A stretch of 64,000 nucleotides of DNA from Dinoroseobacter sp. (GCA_030066795.1 JASJAW010000018.1:62001-126000), one strand, 5' to 3'. Positions 34,640 through 43,774 are shown, numbered from the stretch's first letter. Notes: generated by a model not told the origin, from the sequence alone. Program-made: numbers and translations.

Positions 34640-35926
34640 TCAGACCTGTTCGATGCGGATTGCGACCGGCTCGCCTGACAGAACCGCCGTACCCGGAAGG
34701 TTCTGCAACGCGTGATCAAGTGCGCTTCGGGCGGTCTTGTGTGTCACAATCAAAACAGGGGCGGAGGACTCCTCATGCGCGTATTGACGCATTCGGTCGA
34801 TCGAAACGCCTGCTTCGCCAAGGACCGTCGCGACCTTGGCGAGCGCACCGGGCTTGTCCAGCAGCTCCATCCGCAGGTAGTAGCGCGCAGGGACTGCGGT
34901 CTGTGCACCGACTGCGGGTTCCAGCGCGTTGGCCGGCTGCCCGAAGGTGGAGATTCGGTCTCCGCGCGCAATGTCCATGATGTCGGACAGAACTGCAGAT
35001 GCTGTAGGCCCTTCGCCCGCGCCCGGACCACGCAACACGATTTGACCGACGGCGTCGCCCTCTAGCACCACCATGTTCGTTCCCCCTTCCAACTGCCCAA
35101 GCGGAGAGTTGGCTGGCACAAGGCAAGGGGACATTCGTTGTTCGAGGCCGCGTCCCGTCATTTGTGCAACACCGAGCAACTTGATCCGGTACCCCATATC
35201 CGCTGCTTGCCTGATGTCGTCTATGGTGATGCGCTGGATGCCCTCGAGTTGCATCGCGTCGAAATTTACCTGCGTGCCAAAAGCGATGGAGGCAAGTATT
35301 GCCAGCTTGTGCCCCGCGTCGATGCCACCGACATCCAGCGTCGGGTCTGCTTCAAGATATCCGAGCGCATCCGCTTCGGCGAAGACCTCATCATAGGGCA
35401 GACCGGCGGTTTCCATGCGGGTTAGGATGTAATTGCATGTTCCGTTCATCACCCCCATGACCCGGGTGATCTGGTTGCCGGCAAGACCTTCAGTGAGGGC
35501 TTTAACCACCGGGATTCCACCGGCAACAGCCGCTTCAAATCGCAATGCGACACTGGCTTGTTCCGCAGCAGCGGCCAGTTCCTGGCCATGCAAAGCCAGC
35601 ATGGCTTTGTTTGCCGTGACAACTTGCTTTCCCGCTGCGATTGCTGCTTCGGTTGCTTTCTTAGCTGCCCCTTCGGAACCGCCCATCAGTTCCACGAAGA
35701 CGTCGATATCGTCCCGTGTTGCCAAAGTGACAGGGTCGCTTTCCCAGTCATAGCCCGACAAGTCGACGCCACGATCTTTGTCACGCGAGCGTGCCGACAC
35801 TGCTGCGATCACAATCGGACGTCCAGTTCGCGCTGCTAATAGGTTTGACTTGGCCGCTACGATCTTGGCGACGCCTGCGCCCACGGTTCCAAGACCTGCG
35901 ATCCCAAGGCGAAGAGGGGTGGTCAT
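34640..35926 (-). CDS. hom: Homoserine dehydrogenase with ACT domain
   Basis: A 428-residue enzyme that reduces aspartate semialdehyde to homoserine in threonine/methionine synthesis. ATG 35926 (MTTPLRLGIAGLGTVG) follows GGAGA; an upstream in-frame start at 35953 lacks support. NAD(P)-binding GIAGLGTVGAG lies at 8-18, then VVTANKAMLALHG, and the catalytic region GIPVVKALTEGLAGNQI with MNGTCNYILTRM and GYLEADPTLDVGGIDAGHK. The C-terminal 75 residues (LRMELLDKPGALAKVATVLG) form an ACT domain that confers threonine feedback in relatives. Confidence 0.95.
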   Translation of the reverse strand: MTTPLRLGIAGLGTVGAGVAKIVAAKSNLLAARTGRPIVIAAVSARSRDKDRGVDLSGYDWESDPVTLATRDDIDVFVELMGGSEGAAKKATEAAIAAGKQVVTANKAMLALHGQELAAAAEQASVALRFEAAVAGGIPVVKALTEGLAGNQITRVMGVMNGTCNYILTRMETAGLPYDEVFAEADALGYLEADPTLDVGGIDAGHKLAILASIAFGTQVNFDAMQLEGIQRITIDDIRQAADMGYRIKLLGVAQMTGRGLEQRMSPCLVPANSPLGQLEGGTNMVVLEGDAVGQIVLRGPGAGEGPTASAVLSDIMDIARGDRISTFGQPANALEPAVGAQTAVPARYYLRMELLDKPGALAKVATVLGEAGVSIDRMRQYAHEESSAPVLIVTHKTARSALDHALQNLPGTAVLSGEPVAIRIEQV

Positions 35927-36009
35927 GAGTGGTCTCCGGACGGGTGATTGCAATATCGCTCCGACCTCCTAGCCAATTGAATGCTTGGGCGCAACGCGTG
36001 AAAACTGGC

Positions 36010-36243
36010 TCACTGGGAGCGCCCAACCCTTGCCTCTGTGGCGCGGGCGCGCGCCAGTAGAGCCTCTGCATCTTCCGCGCTGAGACGCGTTTCTGGCGCT
36101 TGCAGTAAATCGTCGAGTGGCGCGATTTCCGGAGGAGGTACCTCCAGTGCTTCGGCGGAGATAGCCTCGTCGAGTTCCGCAGGTGCACACCCCATAAGAA
36201 ACGTGCACACTACCGGTCCGAGGGTGAAAAGGGCTTTGATCAT
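36010..36243 (-). CDS. Small predicted lipoprotein
   Basis: A 77-residue protein with a lipoprotein signal: MIKALFTLGPVVCTFLMGC, where the lipobox LMGC puts the lipid cysteine at residue 19. The mature part is acidic and Pro/Ala rich (EVPPPEIAPLDDLLQ), with a short helix SAEDAEALLARARATEARV. No family recognised. An AGGACTG site lies before the ATG. It stands alone on the minus strand between hom and the divergent TetR regulator gene, whose palindromic operator is 66 bases away, so it may share that promoter region. Confidence 0.65.
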   Translation of the reverse strand: MIKALFTLGPVVCTFLMGCAPAELDEAISAEALEVPPPEIAPLDDLLQAPETRLSAEDAEALLARARATEARVGRSQ

Positions 36244-36308
36244 GCTCAGTCCTAGCGTGGGCTTGCTTGTGCGGGCAATCCGTAAAGCGACGAATTTGCT
36301 CTAGGAAT

Positions 36309-36322
36309 TGAACGTACGTTCA
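36309..36322. promoter_or_regulatory. Palindromic operator upstream of the TetR-family gene
   Basis: TGAACGTACGTTCA, a perfect 14-base palindrome 14 bases before the regulator's start codon. Size, symmetry and position are those of an autoregulatory TetR-family operator. Confidence 0.7.
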
Positions 36323-36336
36323 CCTAACTTGCCACT

Positions 36337-36942
36337 ATGGCAAGAAAGACCGGGTCTCATTCCGATATCACCGGACCGCGTGTCCGCTCGGCGGCGCGCA
36401 GCCTAATCGCGCGCCATGGGTTTGCGGCCGTTACCATGCGACAGATCGCTCGTGAGGTCGGTGTGCAAGCGGGAGCCTTGTATCTTTATACGCCGGACAA
36501 GCAAACGCTGCTGTTCGATTTGATGAAGTCGCATATGGACGAATTGCTGGAGGCTGTTTCGAGTGTGGACCTATCCGGTCCTCCTGAACGCGCATTGGAG
36601 GCGTTCGCTAGATTTCATATAGCCTTCCATCTCGATCGGGCGGAGGCTGTTTTTGTTGCGTACATGGAACTCCGTAATCTGACGGAGGATAATTTCGCAG
36701 TGATCGAGGACCAGCGCAAAACCTACGAGAATCTGCTGGAGCGAATTCTCCAACGCGGTCGTGCATCCGGTGTATTTGCAGTTCACGACACTAAGCTGGC
36801 CACGATGGCATTGATTGCGATGTTGACCGGATTGACGACCTGGTATCGCGAAGGGGGCCGCCTTGACCGGGGCGATATACAAGACATGTACTGGGATATG
36901 GTGCGTAAAGCTGTGGGTGCCGATGCAGCGTTGTCCGCTTGA
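36337..36942 (+). CDS. TetR/AcrR-family transcriptional regulator
   Basis: A 201-residue regulator. The N-terminal DNA-binding domain is clear at about residues 12-60: RSLIARHGFAAVTMRQIARE followed by VGVQAGALYLYTPDKQTLLF. The C-terminal ligand domain resembles the TetR_C family found in fatty-acid/acyl-CoA regulators (AFARFHIAFHLDRAEAVFVA). A perfect 14-base palindrome lies just upstream, so autorepression is likely. The downstream membrane-protein gene begins 47 bases after the stop on the same strand and is the likely co-transcribed partner. Ligand unknown. Confidence 0.88.
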   Translation: MARKTGSHSDITGPRVRSAARSLIARHGFAAVTMRQIAREVGVQAGALYLYTPDKQTLLFDLMKSHMDELLEAVSSVDLSGPPERALEAFARFHIAFHLDRAEAVFVAYMELRNLTEDNFAVIEDQRKTYENLLERILQRGRASGVFAVHDTKLATMALIAMLTGLTTWYREGGRLDRGDIQDMYWDMVRKAVGADAALSA

Positions 36943-36989
36943 GTGATCCCGGCGCGCGGGCTTCTCACACCCCAGATCCCGAGGAAGAA

Positions 36990-37481
36990 ATGTCAGATAC
37001 AAACGGGCAATCCCCCGTAATCTATCTCAGGCCGGTTCCAGCCAAACGGTACGCGGTGCTAATCATGCTCTACCTGCTCGCCGGAATTCTGGCTTGGGTT
37101 GCGGTCTTCCAAGCGCCTGAATCCCTGTTCTGGGTGGTTTTTCTGTGGACTTTCGCCCTTTGTATCCTGCTTCTGGCGAACGCTGCCGGGAAGGCAACAG
37201 CGAGTGGTCTCCAACTGCGGGATATGGCGCTCTATACCGATGCGGGTGAACTTCTTGTGCGCCTCGAGGATGTCCGCAAGATCGATCGCGGCGTCTTTGC
37301 AATAAAGCCATCGAACGGGTTTCTGCTCCGCCTGAAGGCGCGTCAGCCGGGCGGATGGGCGCCGGGGATGTGGTGGCGGCTTGGGCGCGTGATGGGGATC
37401 GGTGGAGTGACCAGCAAGATCCAAGCAGAGATCATGGCAGAAACAATCGCTGCTCTTCTGGAGCGCGACACACAGCGCTGA
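36990..37481 (+). CDS. Two-helix membrane protein with PH-like cytosolic tail, hypothetical
   Basis: A 163-residue protein from ATG 36990 (GAGGAAGA upstream); an earlier TTG overlapping the regulator stop is less likely. Two adjacent membrane helices (about 27-45 LIMLYLLAGILAWVAVFQ and 50-70) are followed by a beta-rich tail with LYTDAGELLVRLEDVRKIDR, resembling small bacterial PH-like proteins. No enzymatic motif. It follows a TetR gene with an operator and meets the convergent Tad-type gene with no gap. Function unknown. Confidence 0.6.
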   Translation: MSDTNGQSPVIYLRPVPAKRYAVLIMLYLLAGILAWVAVFQAPESLFWVVFLWTFALCILLLANAAGKATASGLQLRDMALYTDAGELLVRLEDVRKIDRGVFAIKPSNGFLLRLKARQPGGWAPGMWWRLGRVMGIGGVTSKIQAEIMAETIAALLERDTQR

Positions 37482-38060
37482 TTAACTGCCTGCGAGCGTG
37501 CCGTCTTCGAACTCATACTCCAGACGGGGCGTAAAGCGCGGCGATGTCACCATGAAGTTGCTAAACTCAAGCCCATCCTTCACACCGACAGCAAAGAGCG
37601 TGTTATAGATCGAGCTGCTTTCCACCAGGATTACGTGCTCCCCGTCGGACAGTACGGGTAACTTGTCTCTGATATCGGGCAGATCGCCATTGGTCAGCTT
37701 TTGCTTAGTCCCGGTGGCGTAAGACCAGTGGATTTCGTACTGACCCGGATCGTCGACCCATTTGATCGAGGTGTAACGAAGCTGTGGGATACTGCCGTAC
37801 TTGATCGTGTATTCGTAAAGGCCCTTGAGCCCATCGAGGTAATCTTTATCGACCGGGAACATCTGACGGGAGAGGATGTCGCCAACTGTGTAAGTGGCCT
37901 TGATAGACGCGTTGTACTGACGGAAGCCATCAAAGAACGCAAAAGCAGCCACGTACCACCAGCAAAGCCAGCACATCGCAAATAGGAACTCCGCGATCAC
38001 TGCGCCCTTTTCTTCGCGGGCGAAGTTTCGAAACAAGGGCTTTAGGCGAAACGATTTCAT
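37482..38060 (-). CDS. TadE/TadF-like pilus-assembly protein
   Basis: A 192-residue protein with a basic N-terminus and a single membrane helix preceded by a charged stretch: REEKGAVIAEFLFAMCWLCW near 16-35, the TadE-type pseudopilin-like signal (E followed by a hydrophobic segment). The remainder is extracytoplasmic, with a region LLVESS..IYNTLFAVGV near 150. It is the third of three Tad-like genes, 15 bases after the preceding one. Main alternative: TadF. No prepilin peptidase or secretion ATPase genes are in the window. Confidence 0.75.
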   Translation of the reverse strand: MKSFRLKPLFRNFAREEKGAVIAEFLFAMCWLCWWYVAAFAFFDGFRQYNASIKATYTVGDILSRQMFPVDKDYLDGLKGLYEYTIKYGSIPQLRYTSIKWVDDPGQYEIHWSYATGTKQKLTNGDLPDIRDKLPVLSDGEHVILVESSSIYNTLFAVGVKDGLEFSNFMVTSPRFTPRLEYEFEDGTLAGS

Positions 38061-38075
38061 AACACACTCTCTCGC

Positions 38076-38600
38076 TTACGGCTCGGCAACGAAGGCGGAG
38101 ACGGACGTCATCTGGAAGAGGCCGGAGTCATCTTTCGAAAGCGCCATCCCAAGGCCCGTCAAAGGGAACCAGGGATCAACCAGCGCGCAGGCGCGGACCA
38201 GCACCAGTTTGTTCGCGGTGGCCTGCGTGAAATTTACGACCGGCAGGGTTCCGACACCGCGATTGGCACAGGTCGCAGAGGTTGCGGGCCAGCTCCAGTT
38301 CGGCGGCACGATGTCAGTCATTTCGATTACCAGCTCAGAGTGGCAATCCTTGATCAAGAGCGTGCGGTCGCAAACAGCATTGCGCACATCCTGTGCCGAC
38401 AGGGGGTTGCCTGAACTTAGTCTGACGTCGCGCATGGTCTGGTCCAGTGCACGATCCAGCATCGTGAACTTTGCGGTCAGCATTGCCAGCTCAAACGTGG
38501 ACATAAACACTGCCATAATCAGCGGGAACACGATCACGAATTCCACTGTCGCGGTGCCGTCCTCCTCTTTGGACCAGAACTTCTTCAGACGAGAGATCAT
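38076..38600 (-). CDS. TadE-like pilus-assembly protein
   Basis: A 174-residue protein: FWSKEEDGTATVEFVIVFPL (about 8-27) is the classic TadE N-terminus, with the acidic stretch, Glu and a long hydrophobic helix to about residue 45. The rest is extracytoplasmic with pairs of cysteines (CDRTLLIKDCHSE; CALVDPW). The start overlaps the upstream TadG-type stop (ATGA), so the two are translationally coupled. Members form minor pilins of Tad/Flp systems. The major pilin and secretion genes lie elsewhere. Confidence 0.82.
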   Translation of the reverse strand: MISRLKKFWSKEEDGTATVEFVIVFPLIMAVFMSTFELAMLTAKFTMLDRALDQTMRDVRLSSGNPLSAQDVRNAVCDRTLLIKDCHSELVIEMTDIVPPNWSWPATSATCANRGVGTLPVVNFTQATANKLVLVRACALVDPWFPLTGLGMALSKDDSGLFQMTSVSAFVAEP

Positions 38601-40258
38601 AGAGCCAGTCTCAGCTGTTGAATGGTGTTGGCAATCGAGCTGAACGCCTCGGAAATCTCGACGCCGTTCACGTCATAGTAGTGGCTCGGCGATGTGGCGC
38701 AGGCCCGCATGAGATCCTGCCCGCGCTGCGGCGCTTCGAACCCGATGGTGAAGATCTGAACCTTCTGAGCTTTCAGCAATGTGCAAAGGCTCTTGGTATA
38801 ATTGTCGGCGCTCGTGTTGCCCGCATAGGTGTGCCACGCGTAACGGTACTGGTTTCGAATATCGCTCTGAGAGTCACTTTGGACGCGGAAGAAGTACTCG
38901 GACACGTAGCGTACGCTGTATCTCGAGAAGAGTTCAGCGTGGGAAAGCTGTACCGCGTCCTTTCTGGGATTCTTCGGAATGCGCTTACGCCAGCGGCCAA
39001 GCTCTTCGTCATTTCCGTTTTCATCTGCCTGCGGTTTGCGGCCCGGATCCCACCAGGCTTTCTGGCCTGCATTGTCCCGATTCTCGAAGTATACGTAGTA
39101 TTTGTCCGTGTCTGCAGAATACCAAACCGGCGACATCGTGCCTTTGAACTGTGATTTCAGGTCATACTGAGAGGTGTTGGCACCGTCAGTCATCAGTACG
39201 ATCACCTTGATCGTCTCTGGGTCATTGTAGGCCTCAGGGCGGCCGGCCAGTCGTGAGTCCAGGCGATTGTCGCCGACAAGATTGTTCACCATTGTGCGGG
39301 AACCCGGGTCCAGCAATGCTGCGGCCCATTTCATGCCAAGATCCGTCGCTGTATTGCCTTCGGCACCGAGCGAGCTGATTTTGCTTTGCAGGTCACTCAG
39401 GCTGGTCGATAGCGGAAGAATGTCTTCAACTCCGCTGGTCGGGCACCACGGGCGTGCGATGAAATTGACGCCGCCGGACCGGTTCAAGTAGCTGTTGTTG
39501 CGGTCAAAATGCGATAGCCGGTCAATTTGAGCCGTTGTGCTGAGCGACAAGCGGTTGAAGTCGCTGGACGCAAAGCGCGCGCAGCGCGAGAACGTCTGGT
39601 GCGTTTTAACGTTGTATTCGTTCAGCAAATAATTTGGCGCGCTCACCGACGCGTTGTAGGGAATAACGGAGATCGCCGCGAGGCCAGTTCCGTCGGAGGC
39701 GAGGTTCTCGTTGGCTTCCATGATCGTTTCGGCAAAGTCATTTGCAGCGTCGATCATGTTGGCGTTTTTTGTCCCGCGCATCGAACCTGAGATGTCGAGC
39801 ACCAGCGAGATTTCAATATTCTGAATCCGCTCTTCCGCTTTGCTCGCCGCAACCGCGTCCAGGTCATAAATGCCTGACATGTTCATGAACCATGTTGGAA
39901 TGGTTGCTGAAACTTCAGCGGTGACTTCCTTGTAGTTCAGTCCCTTGTCCACGACCACGTCGTCCAGGTAATCAGCCATACCTGCCTTCGCGAAGTAGTC
40001 TTCTACAACCGCTTTTGCGTCGAGCGTGTTGTCGAGGTCGGCGGCCGCAAGCACAGCGCGGTCTGTCGTGGATTGAAGACGTGTCCGCACGGCTTCATAC
40101 CGCATAAGGTCGATGGTGAGACCGCAGATCATAATCATCGCGATAAATATATATAGAGAGAAGGCAGTCAGAGTGCCGGCCTCGGAATCGCGAAACCGTC
40201 GCAGCGCGCTGGCGGCTGAGGGCTTGGTCTTGCTGCTGTGGTTCAGTTTCTCTGTCAT
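38597..40258 (-). CDS. TadG-like protein with von Willebrand factor A domain
   Basis: A 553-residue protein from ATG 40258 (GGGAG upstream; GTG 40267 is an alternative). A short cytosolic tail and the TadE-like helix RFRDSEAGTLTAFSLYIFIA (21-40) are followed by an extracytoplasmic von Willebrand A domain with the metal-ion site LVLDISGSM (D155, S157, S159) and LMTDGANTS downstream. Family members sit at the base of Tad/Flp pili and have adhesive or assembly roles. First gene of a three-gene operon. 527 bases upstream contain no gene. Confidence 0.85.
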   Translation of the reverse strand: MTEKLNHSSKTKPSAASALRRFRDSEAGTLTAFSLYIFIAMIMICGLTIDLMRYEAVRTRLQSTTDRAVLAAADLDNTLDAKAVVEDYFAKAGMADYLDDVVVDKGLNYKEVTAEVSATIPTWFMNMSGIYDLDAVAASKAEERIQNIEISLVLDISGSMRGTKNANMIDAANDFAETIMEANENLASDGTGLAAISVIPYNASVSAPNYLLNEYNVKTHQTFSRCARFASSDFNRLSLSTTAQIDRLSHFDRNNSYLNRSGGVNFIARPWCPTSGVEDILPLSTSLSDLQSKISSLGAEGNTATDLGMKWAAALLDPGSRTMVNNLVGDNRLDSRLAGRPEAYNDPETIKVIVLMTDGANTSQYDLKSQFKGTMSPVWYSADTDKYYVYFENRDNAGQKAWWDPGRKPQADENGNDEELGRWRKRIPKNPRKDAVQLSHAELFSRYSVRYVSEYFFRVQSDSQSDIRNQYRYAWHTYAGNTSADNYTKSLCTLLKAQKVQIFTIGFEAPQRGQDLMRACATSPSHYYDVNGVEISEAFSSIANTIQQLRLAL

Positions 40259-40785
40259 ATCAATCACGCTCCCATCGACGACGATTACGGAGTCTGTCCA
40301 TAGATCAGGGAACGTTTTCCCAAATGAATCGGGCGATTGTTTGACTAATTGGGCTCAAAGCCGGGAATCCGCTGCGATGCGTTAAAAGTGAATGAATACA
40401 GTTGGTTATTATTGGACGTTCACAAAAGGCTAACCCGCGCTTAATTCCAATTAAAACAATATGTTAGCGCCATTCGTCGCGCAGGTCATAACGGAGTGTT
40501 TCGAAAAAAGCCAAAGTGGGCCAGGACAAGCGTTTCGCATTTGCCGTCCGTGCTCTTGGATCAATTTCACTGGAAAGGCGCCTATCTTGACGGCACCGGA
40601 AACAATGCGGAGTTCCGCCGACCCCATGCCCCTCGACTCTGCTGCCATACTCTTGCCTCATTCATGGGGAACAGGGCCGATCCCATGGCGATATCACGTC
40701 GAAAACCAGTCAAAGTGCGACGTTTTCGGGTGGCGTTCCCCCCTGTTTCCACTGCTAGATTAAGAAGAACACGGCGGGAGATTGC
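40259..40785. other. Intergenic region between divergent tadG-type and soxB-type genes
   Basis: 527 bases. The part nearest tadG (about 40380-40465) is AT-rich and probably holds the promoters for the minus-strand pilus genes. The rest has short frames on both strands with no ribosome sites or family resemblance. No hairpin or repeat of note. Confidence 0.45.
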
Positions 40786-42036
40786 ATGCGATACTCTGGA
40801 TTGGAGGTGTTGCGCCAAGGGCTGCTTGGGAACAAAGCTTGGCCGCCGATGTGGCGCTCTCCGAGCCCAAAACCGTCCTATGATGCGGTAATCATCGGCG
40901 GCGGAGGACACGGTCTTGCGACGGCCTATTACCTCGCGCGCAACCATGGGATCACAAATGTAGCTGTTCTCGAAAAAGGGGTTCTCGGGCAGGGCAATAT
41001 CGGGCGCAATACTACAATCGTCAGAGCAAACTATCTGCTTCCAGGGAATTCGGAGTTCTACTCCCACTCGCTGAAGCTATGGGAGGGGCTGGAGGCCGAA
41101 CTCAACTACAACGTCATGCATTCCCAGCGCGGCATTATCAACTTGTGCCATTCGGACGGTCAGCGCGACGCGTTTGCGCGGCGCGGAAACGCAATGATCA
41201 ACCAGGGCGATGATGCGATCCTGCTCGACCGCAAGGGCGTGCGAGACCTGCTGCCTTATCTGGATTTCGAGAATACAAGATTTCCGATTTACGGCGGATT
41301 GTATCACCCGCGCGGCGGGACGGCGCGGCATGATGCGGTTGCGTGGGGATATGCACGCGCGGCCGATCGGCTTGGTGTCGACCTGATCCAGAATTGCGAA
41401 GTGACAGGGTTCTTGATCGAGAATGGCGTTGTTGCCGGTGTCGAGACTTCTCGCGGTACTATCCGAGCTCCCAAGGTCGGTATGGTCGTCGCCGGCCGCT
41501 CCGGCCAGCTTGCCGAGCGCGCCGGTCTGCGTCTGCCGATCGAAAGCCACGTGCTGCAGGCTTTTGTAACTGAAGGCCTGAAGCCCGTACTGGACCACGT
41601 TGTCACCTACGGTCGCGGACATTTCTATATCAGTCAGTCAGACAAGGGAGGCTTGGTGTTTGGCGGAGACCTCGATTTCTACGCCTCCTACGCGCAGCGT
41701 GGAAATCTGCCGATGGCCGAACATGTGATGGAGGCCGCGATGACCCTCATGCCCATGATCGGGAAAGCGCGTGTGCTGCGCAGTTGGGGCGGGATTATGG
41801 ACATGACAGCGGATGGTTCCCCAATCATCGACCGCTCGCCAATTAACGGGCTCTATGTGAATGCCGGCTGGTGTTACGGCGGGTTCAAAGCGGTGCCGGC
41901 CTCCGGGTGGTGTATGGCGCACTTGATGGCAACCGATACACCGCACGAAGTCGCCGCTCGTTACCGGCTGGATCGGTTTGCAACTGGACATATGCTCGAT
42001 GAGGAAGCGTCCGGCAGCCAGCACAATTTGCACTAG
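40786..42036 (+). CDS. soxB: Sarcosine oxidase beta subunit (heterotetrameric type), orphan
   Basis: A 416-residue FAD enzyme close to the SoxB subunit. The N-terminus SGLEVLRQGLLGNKAWPPMW, FAD motif VIIGGGGHGLATAYYLA (35-51), GNIGRNTTIVRANYLLP and the covalent-FMN region RGGTARHDAVAWGYA (H182) agree with the family. SoxB demethylates sarcosine as part of an ABDG tetramer. Here the expected soxD, soxA and soxG genes do not follow, since a convergent transporter begins immediately, so this is a lone paralogue that may act on another N-methyl amino acid or borrow subunits. Its stop overlaps the convergent gene's stop in CTAG. Confidence 0.88.
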   Translation: MRYSGLEVLRQGLLGNKAWPPMWRSPSPKPSYDAVIIGGGGHGLATAYYLARNHGITNVAVLEKGVLGQGNIGRNTTIVRANYLLPGNSEFYSHSLKLWEGLEAELNYNVMHSQRGIINLCHSDGQRDAFARRGNAMINQGDDAILLDRKGVRDLLPYLDFENTRFPIYGGLYHPRGGTARHDAVAWGYARAADRLGVDLIQNCEVTGFLIENGVVAGVETSRGTIRAPKVGMVVAGRSGQLAERAGLRLPIESHVLQAFVTEGLKPVLDHVVTYGRGHFYISQSDKGGLVFGGDLDFYASYAQRGNLPMAEHVMEAAMTLMPMIGKARVLRSWGGIMDMTADGSPIIDRSPINGLYVNAGWCYGGFKAVPASGWCMAHLMATDTPHEVAARYRLDRFATGHMLDEEASGSQHNLH

Positions 42037-42965
42037 GGCAGCACTGTAAGCCAACCGGCCGTGGTCAGGATACACAAGGCCGTTCCGATCAGCACGGACG
42101 TCGCAGCGACCCGTTTCGCTACGCCATACATGTTCGCAAAAACGTATGTGTTCACGCCGGGCGCCATGGCCGAAACGACCACAGCCGCGCGCAACTCACT
42201 GGTTTCGAGCGAGAACACCCCTCGCGCCATACCCCAAACGATGAGAGGCTGCAGGACGAGAGCGGTCAGACAGACGAACGCAACCTCCCGCAAGTCCCCT
42301 TCTGGCTTGTACCGATACAGTACGCCGCCAAGGCCAAACAGGGCGGCCGGTAGCCCTGCACGCGCAATCAGGTCGATCGCCTCCATTGCTACGCCGGGCA
42401 TTGCCAGCCCGAGCAAGTTGACTGCAAATCCCAGAAAAATCCCGATCATGATCCCGTTATGGGTGATCTGCTTCACGATCTCCCAAAGCGTACGGAGTGC
42501 TCCTTTACCGGTGCTGCGCACGGTTTCCATAGCCGTAATGCCCAATAGGTAGCCGATAGGGGCGTGCAGAGAGATGATCGCAAAAACGGGGCCGAGAGAG
42601 TCTTGCCCGTAAGCCCGTTCCATAATCGGCAAGCCGAGCAGAAGCGTATTTGCAAAGAAGCAGCAAAAGCCAATCGCAACGGCATCGACCATGGGGCGAC
42701 CGAAAACGACCCGCGCCCCAAGCGCACCAATCAGGAAGCTGGCGACCGAGCCGCTGTAGTAGCTGACAAGCAATTGCCAGTCGAACACCGCTTGCAAGTC
42801 CAGTCTGGAAATCGCTGCAAAGAGCAGGCAGGGGATAGCGAAGCTCTGCGTAAACTTCATCAACGCGTCGACATGATTGTCGGAGAACAGTCCGCGCCAG
42901 TTAGCCACATAGCCTGCGGTGAGAACCAGAAAGACCGGCAGCGTGACTTCTAGCAGATCGCTCAT
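42033..42965 (-). CDS. AEC-family (auxin efflux carrier-like) transporter
   Basis: A 310-residue membrane protein of about ten helices from ATG 42965 (MSDLLEVTLPVFLVLTAGYV); an ORF start at 43007 overlaps the upstream gene. It has the N-terminal half helices with DNHVDALMKFTQSFAIPCLL, and the family motif GPVFAIISLHAPIGYLLGI in the middle. Bacterial AEC proteins export organic acids or amino acids such as malonate. Seven bases separate it from the MBL gene on the same strand. Its stop TAG overlaps that of soxB. Substrate unknown. Confidence 0.85.
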   Translation of the reverse strand: MSDLLEVTLPVFLVLTAGYVANWRGLFSDNHVDALMKFTQSFAIPCLLFAAISRLDLQAVFDWQLLVSYYSGSVASFLIGALGARVVFGRPMVDAVAIGFCCFFANTLLLGLPIMERAYGQDSLGPVFAIISLHAPIGYLLGITAMETVRSTGKGALRTLWEIVKQITHNGIMIGIFLGFAVNLLGLAMPGVAMEAIDLIARAGLPAALFGLGGVLYRYKPEGDLREVAFVCLTALVLQPLIVWGMARGVFSLETSELRAAVVVSAMAPGVNTYVFANMYGVAKRVAATSVLIGTALCILTTAGWLTVLP

Positions 42966-42972
42966 CGATGGC

Positions 42973-43773
42973 TCACGGTATGGGGCGCCGGATGACCATC
43001 CCATCATAGGCGGGAGTTACGTTGGCGGGTGTTTCCGCCTCCACTGTGGCATAGTCGAGATCGTTGTGCATATTGGTCAGAACCGCTTCTGACGGTGCGA
43101 TATCTTCGATCCAGTTGAGCGTCTGTGCGAGATGCGAATGAGTCGGGTGTGGGTCACGACGGAGCGCGTCGACGATCCAGACCCCTAGGTTTTCCAGCGC
43201 TGCGCGTGCTTCTTCCGTCAGTTCCGAAACATCTGGCAAATAGGCTACGTCACCAATGCGGAACCCGAGCGAGTCGATCGCGCCGTGGGCCACCTCAAAA
43301 GGGTGAAGGTGAATAGCTCCGCCGGGTCCGTCGATCTCGATTGTCCCGTCAATGGTGTGCATGTCGAGAATAGGCGGGTAGGGGCTGCCGGACGGTTGGA
43401 CAAAAGCATAGCCGAACCTTGCCATAAGGCTGGTCTGGGTCGCGCTGTTCGCCCAAACATCAAGACGTTTGCGCATGTTGAACACAATCATTCGAAGGTC
43501 ATCGAGCCCGTGTGTGTGGTCTGCATGCTCGTGCGTGAAGACCACTGCATCCAGTGTTCCGACATCTGCAGCGAGCAGTTGCGCGCGCATATCCGGCGAG
43601 GTGTCGATGAGAACGCGCGTACAGCCTTCGTCGGTGGCACGTTCGACAAGCAAAGAACAGCGTGTGCGTTGGTTGCGCGGGTTTTGCGGGTCACAGGCTC
43701 CCCACAATCCTCCGAGGCGGGGCACACCACCTGATGATCCACACCCGAGAATTGTGAATTTGAGTTCTGCCAT
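42973..43773 (-). CDS. MBL-fold metallohydrolase (PhnP-like)
   Basis: A 266-residue cytosolic metal hydrolase from ATG 43773 (MAELKFTILGCGSSGGVPRL); the longer frame to 43860 runs into tatD. Metal site FTHEHADHTHGLDDL (HxHxDH) near residue 77, then VAHGAIDSLGFRIGDVAYLP. Family members cleave cyclic phosphates (PhnP acts on cyclic ribose phosphates). It follows tatD by one base and precedes the AEC transporter; the pairing tatD-MBL downstream of holB is common in alphaproteobacteria, suggesting nucleotide or RNA metabolism. Confidence 0.88.
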   Translation of the reverse strand: MAELKFTILGCGSSGGVPRLGGLWGACDPQNPRNQRTRCSLLVERATDEGCTRVLIDTSPDMRAQLLAADVGTLDAVVFTHEHADHTHGLDDLRMIVFNMRKRLDVWANSATQTSLMARFGYAFVQPSGSPYPPILDMHTIDGTIEIDGPGGAIHLHPFEVAHGAIDSLGFRIGDVAYLPDVSELTEEARAALENLGVWIVDALRRDPHPTHSHLAQTLNWIEDIAPSEAVLTNMHNDLDYATVEAETPANVTPAYDGMVIRRPIP

Positions 43774-43774
43774 C

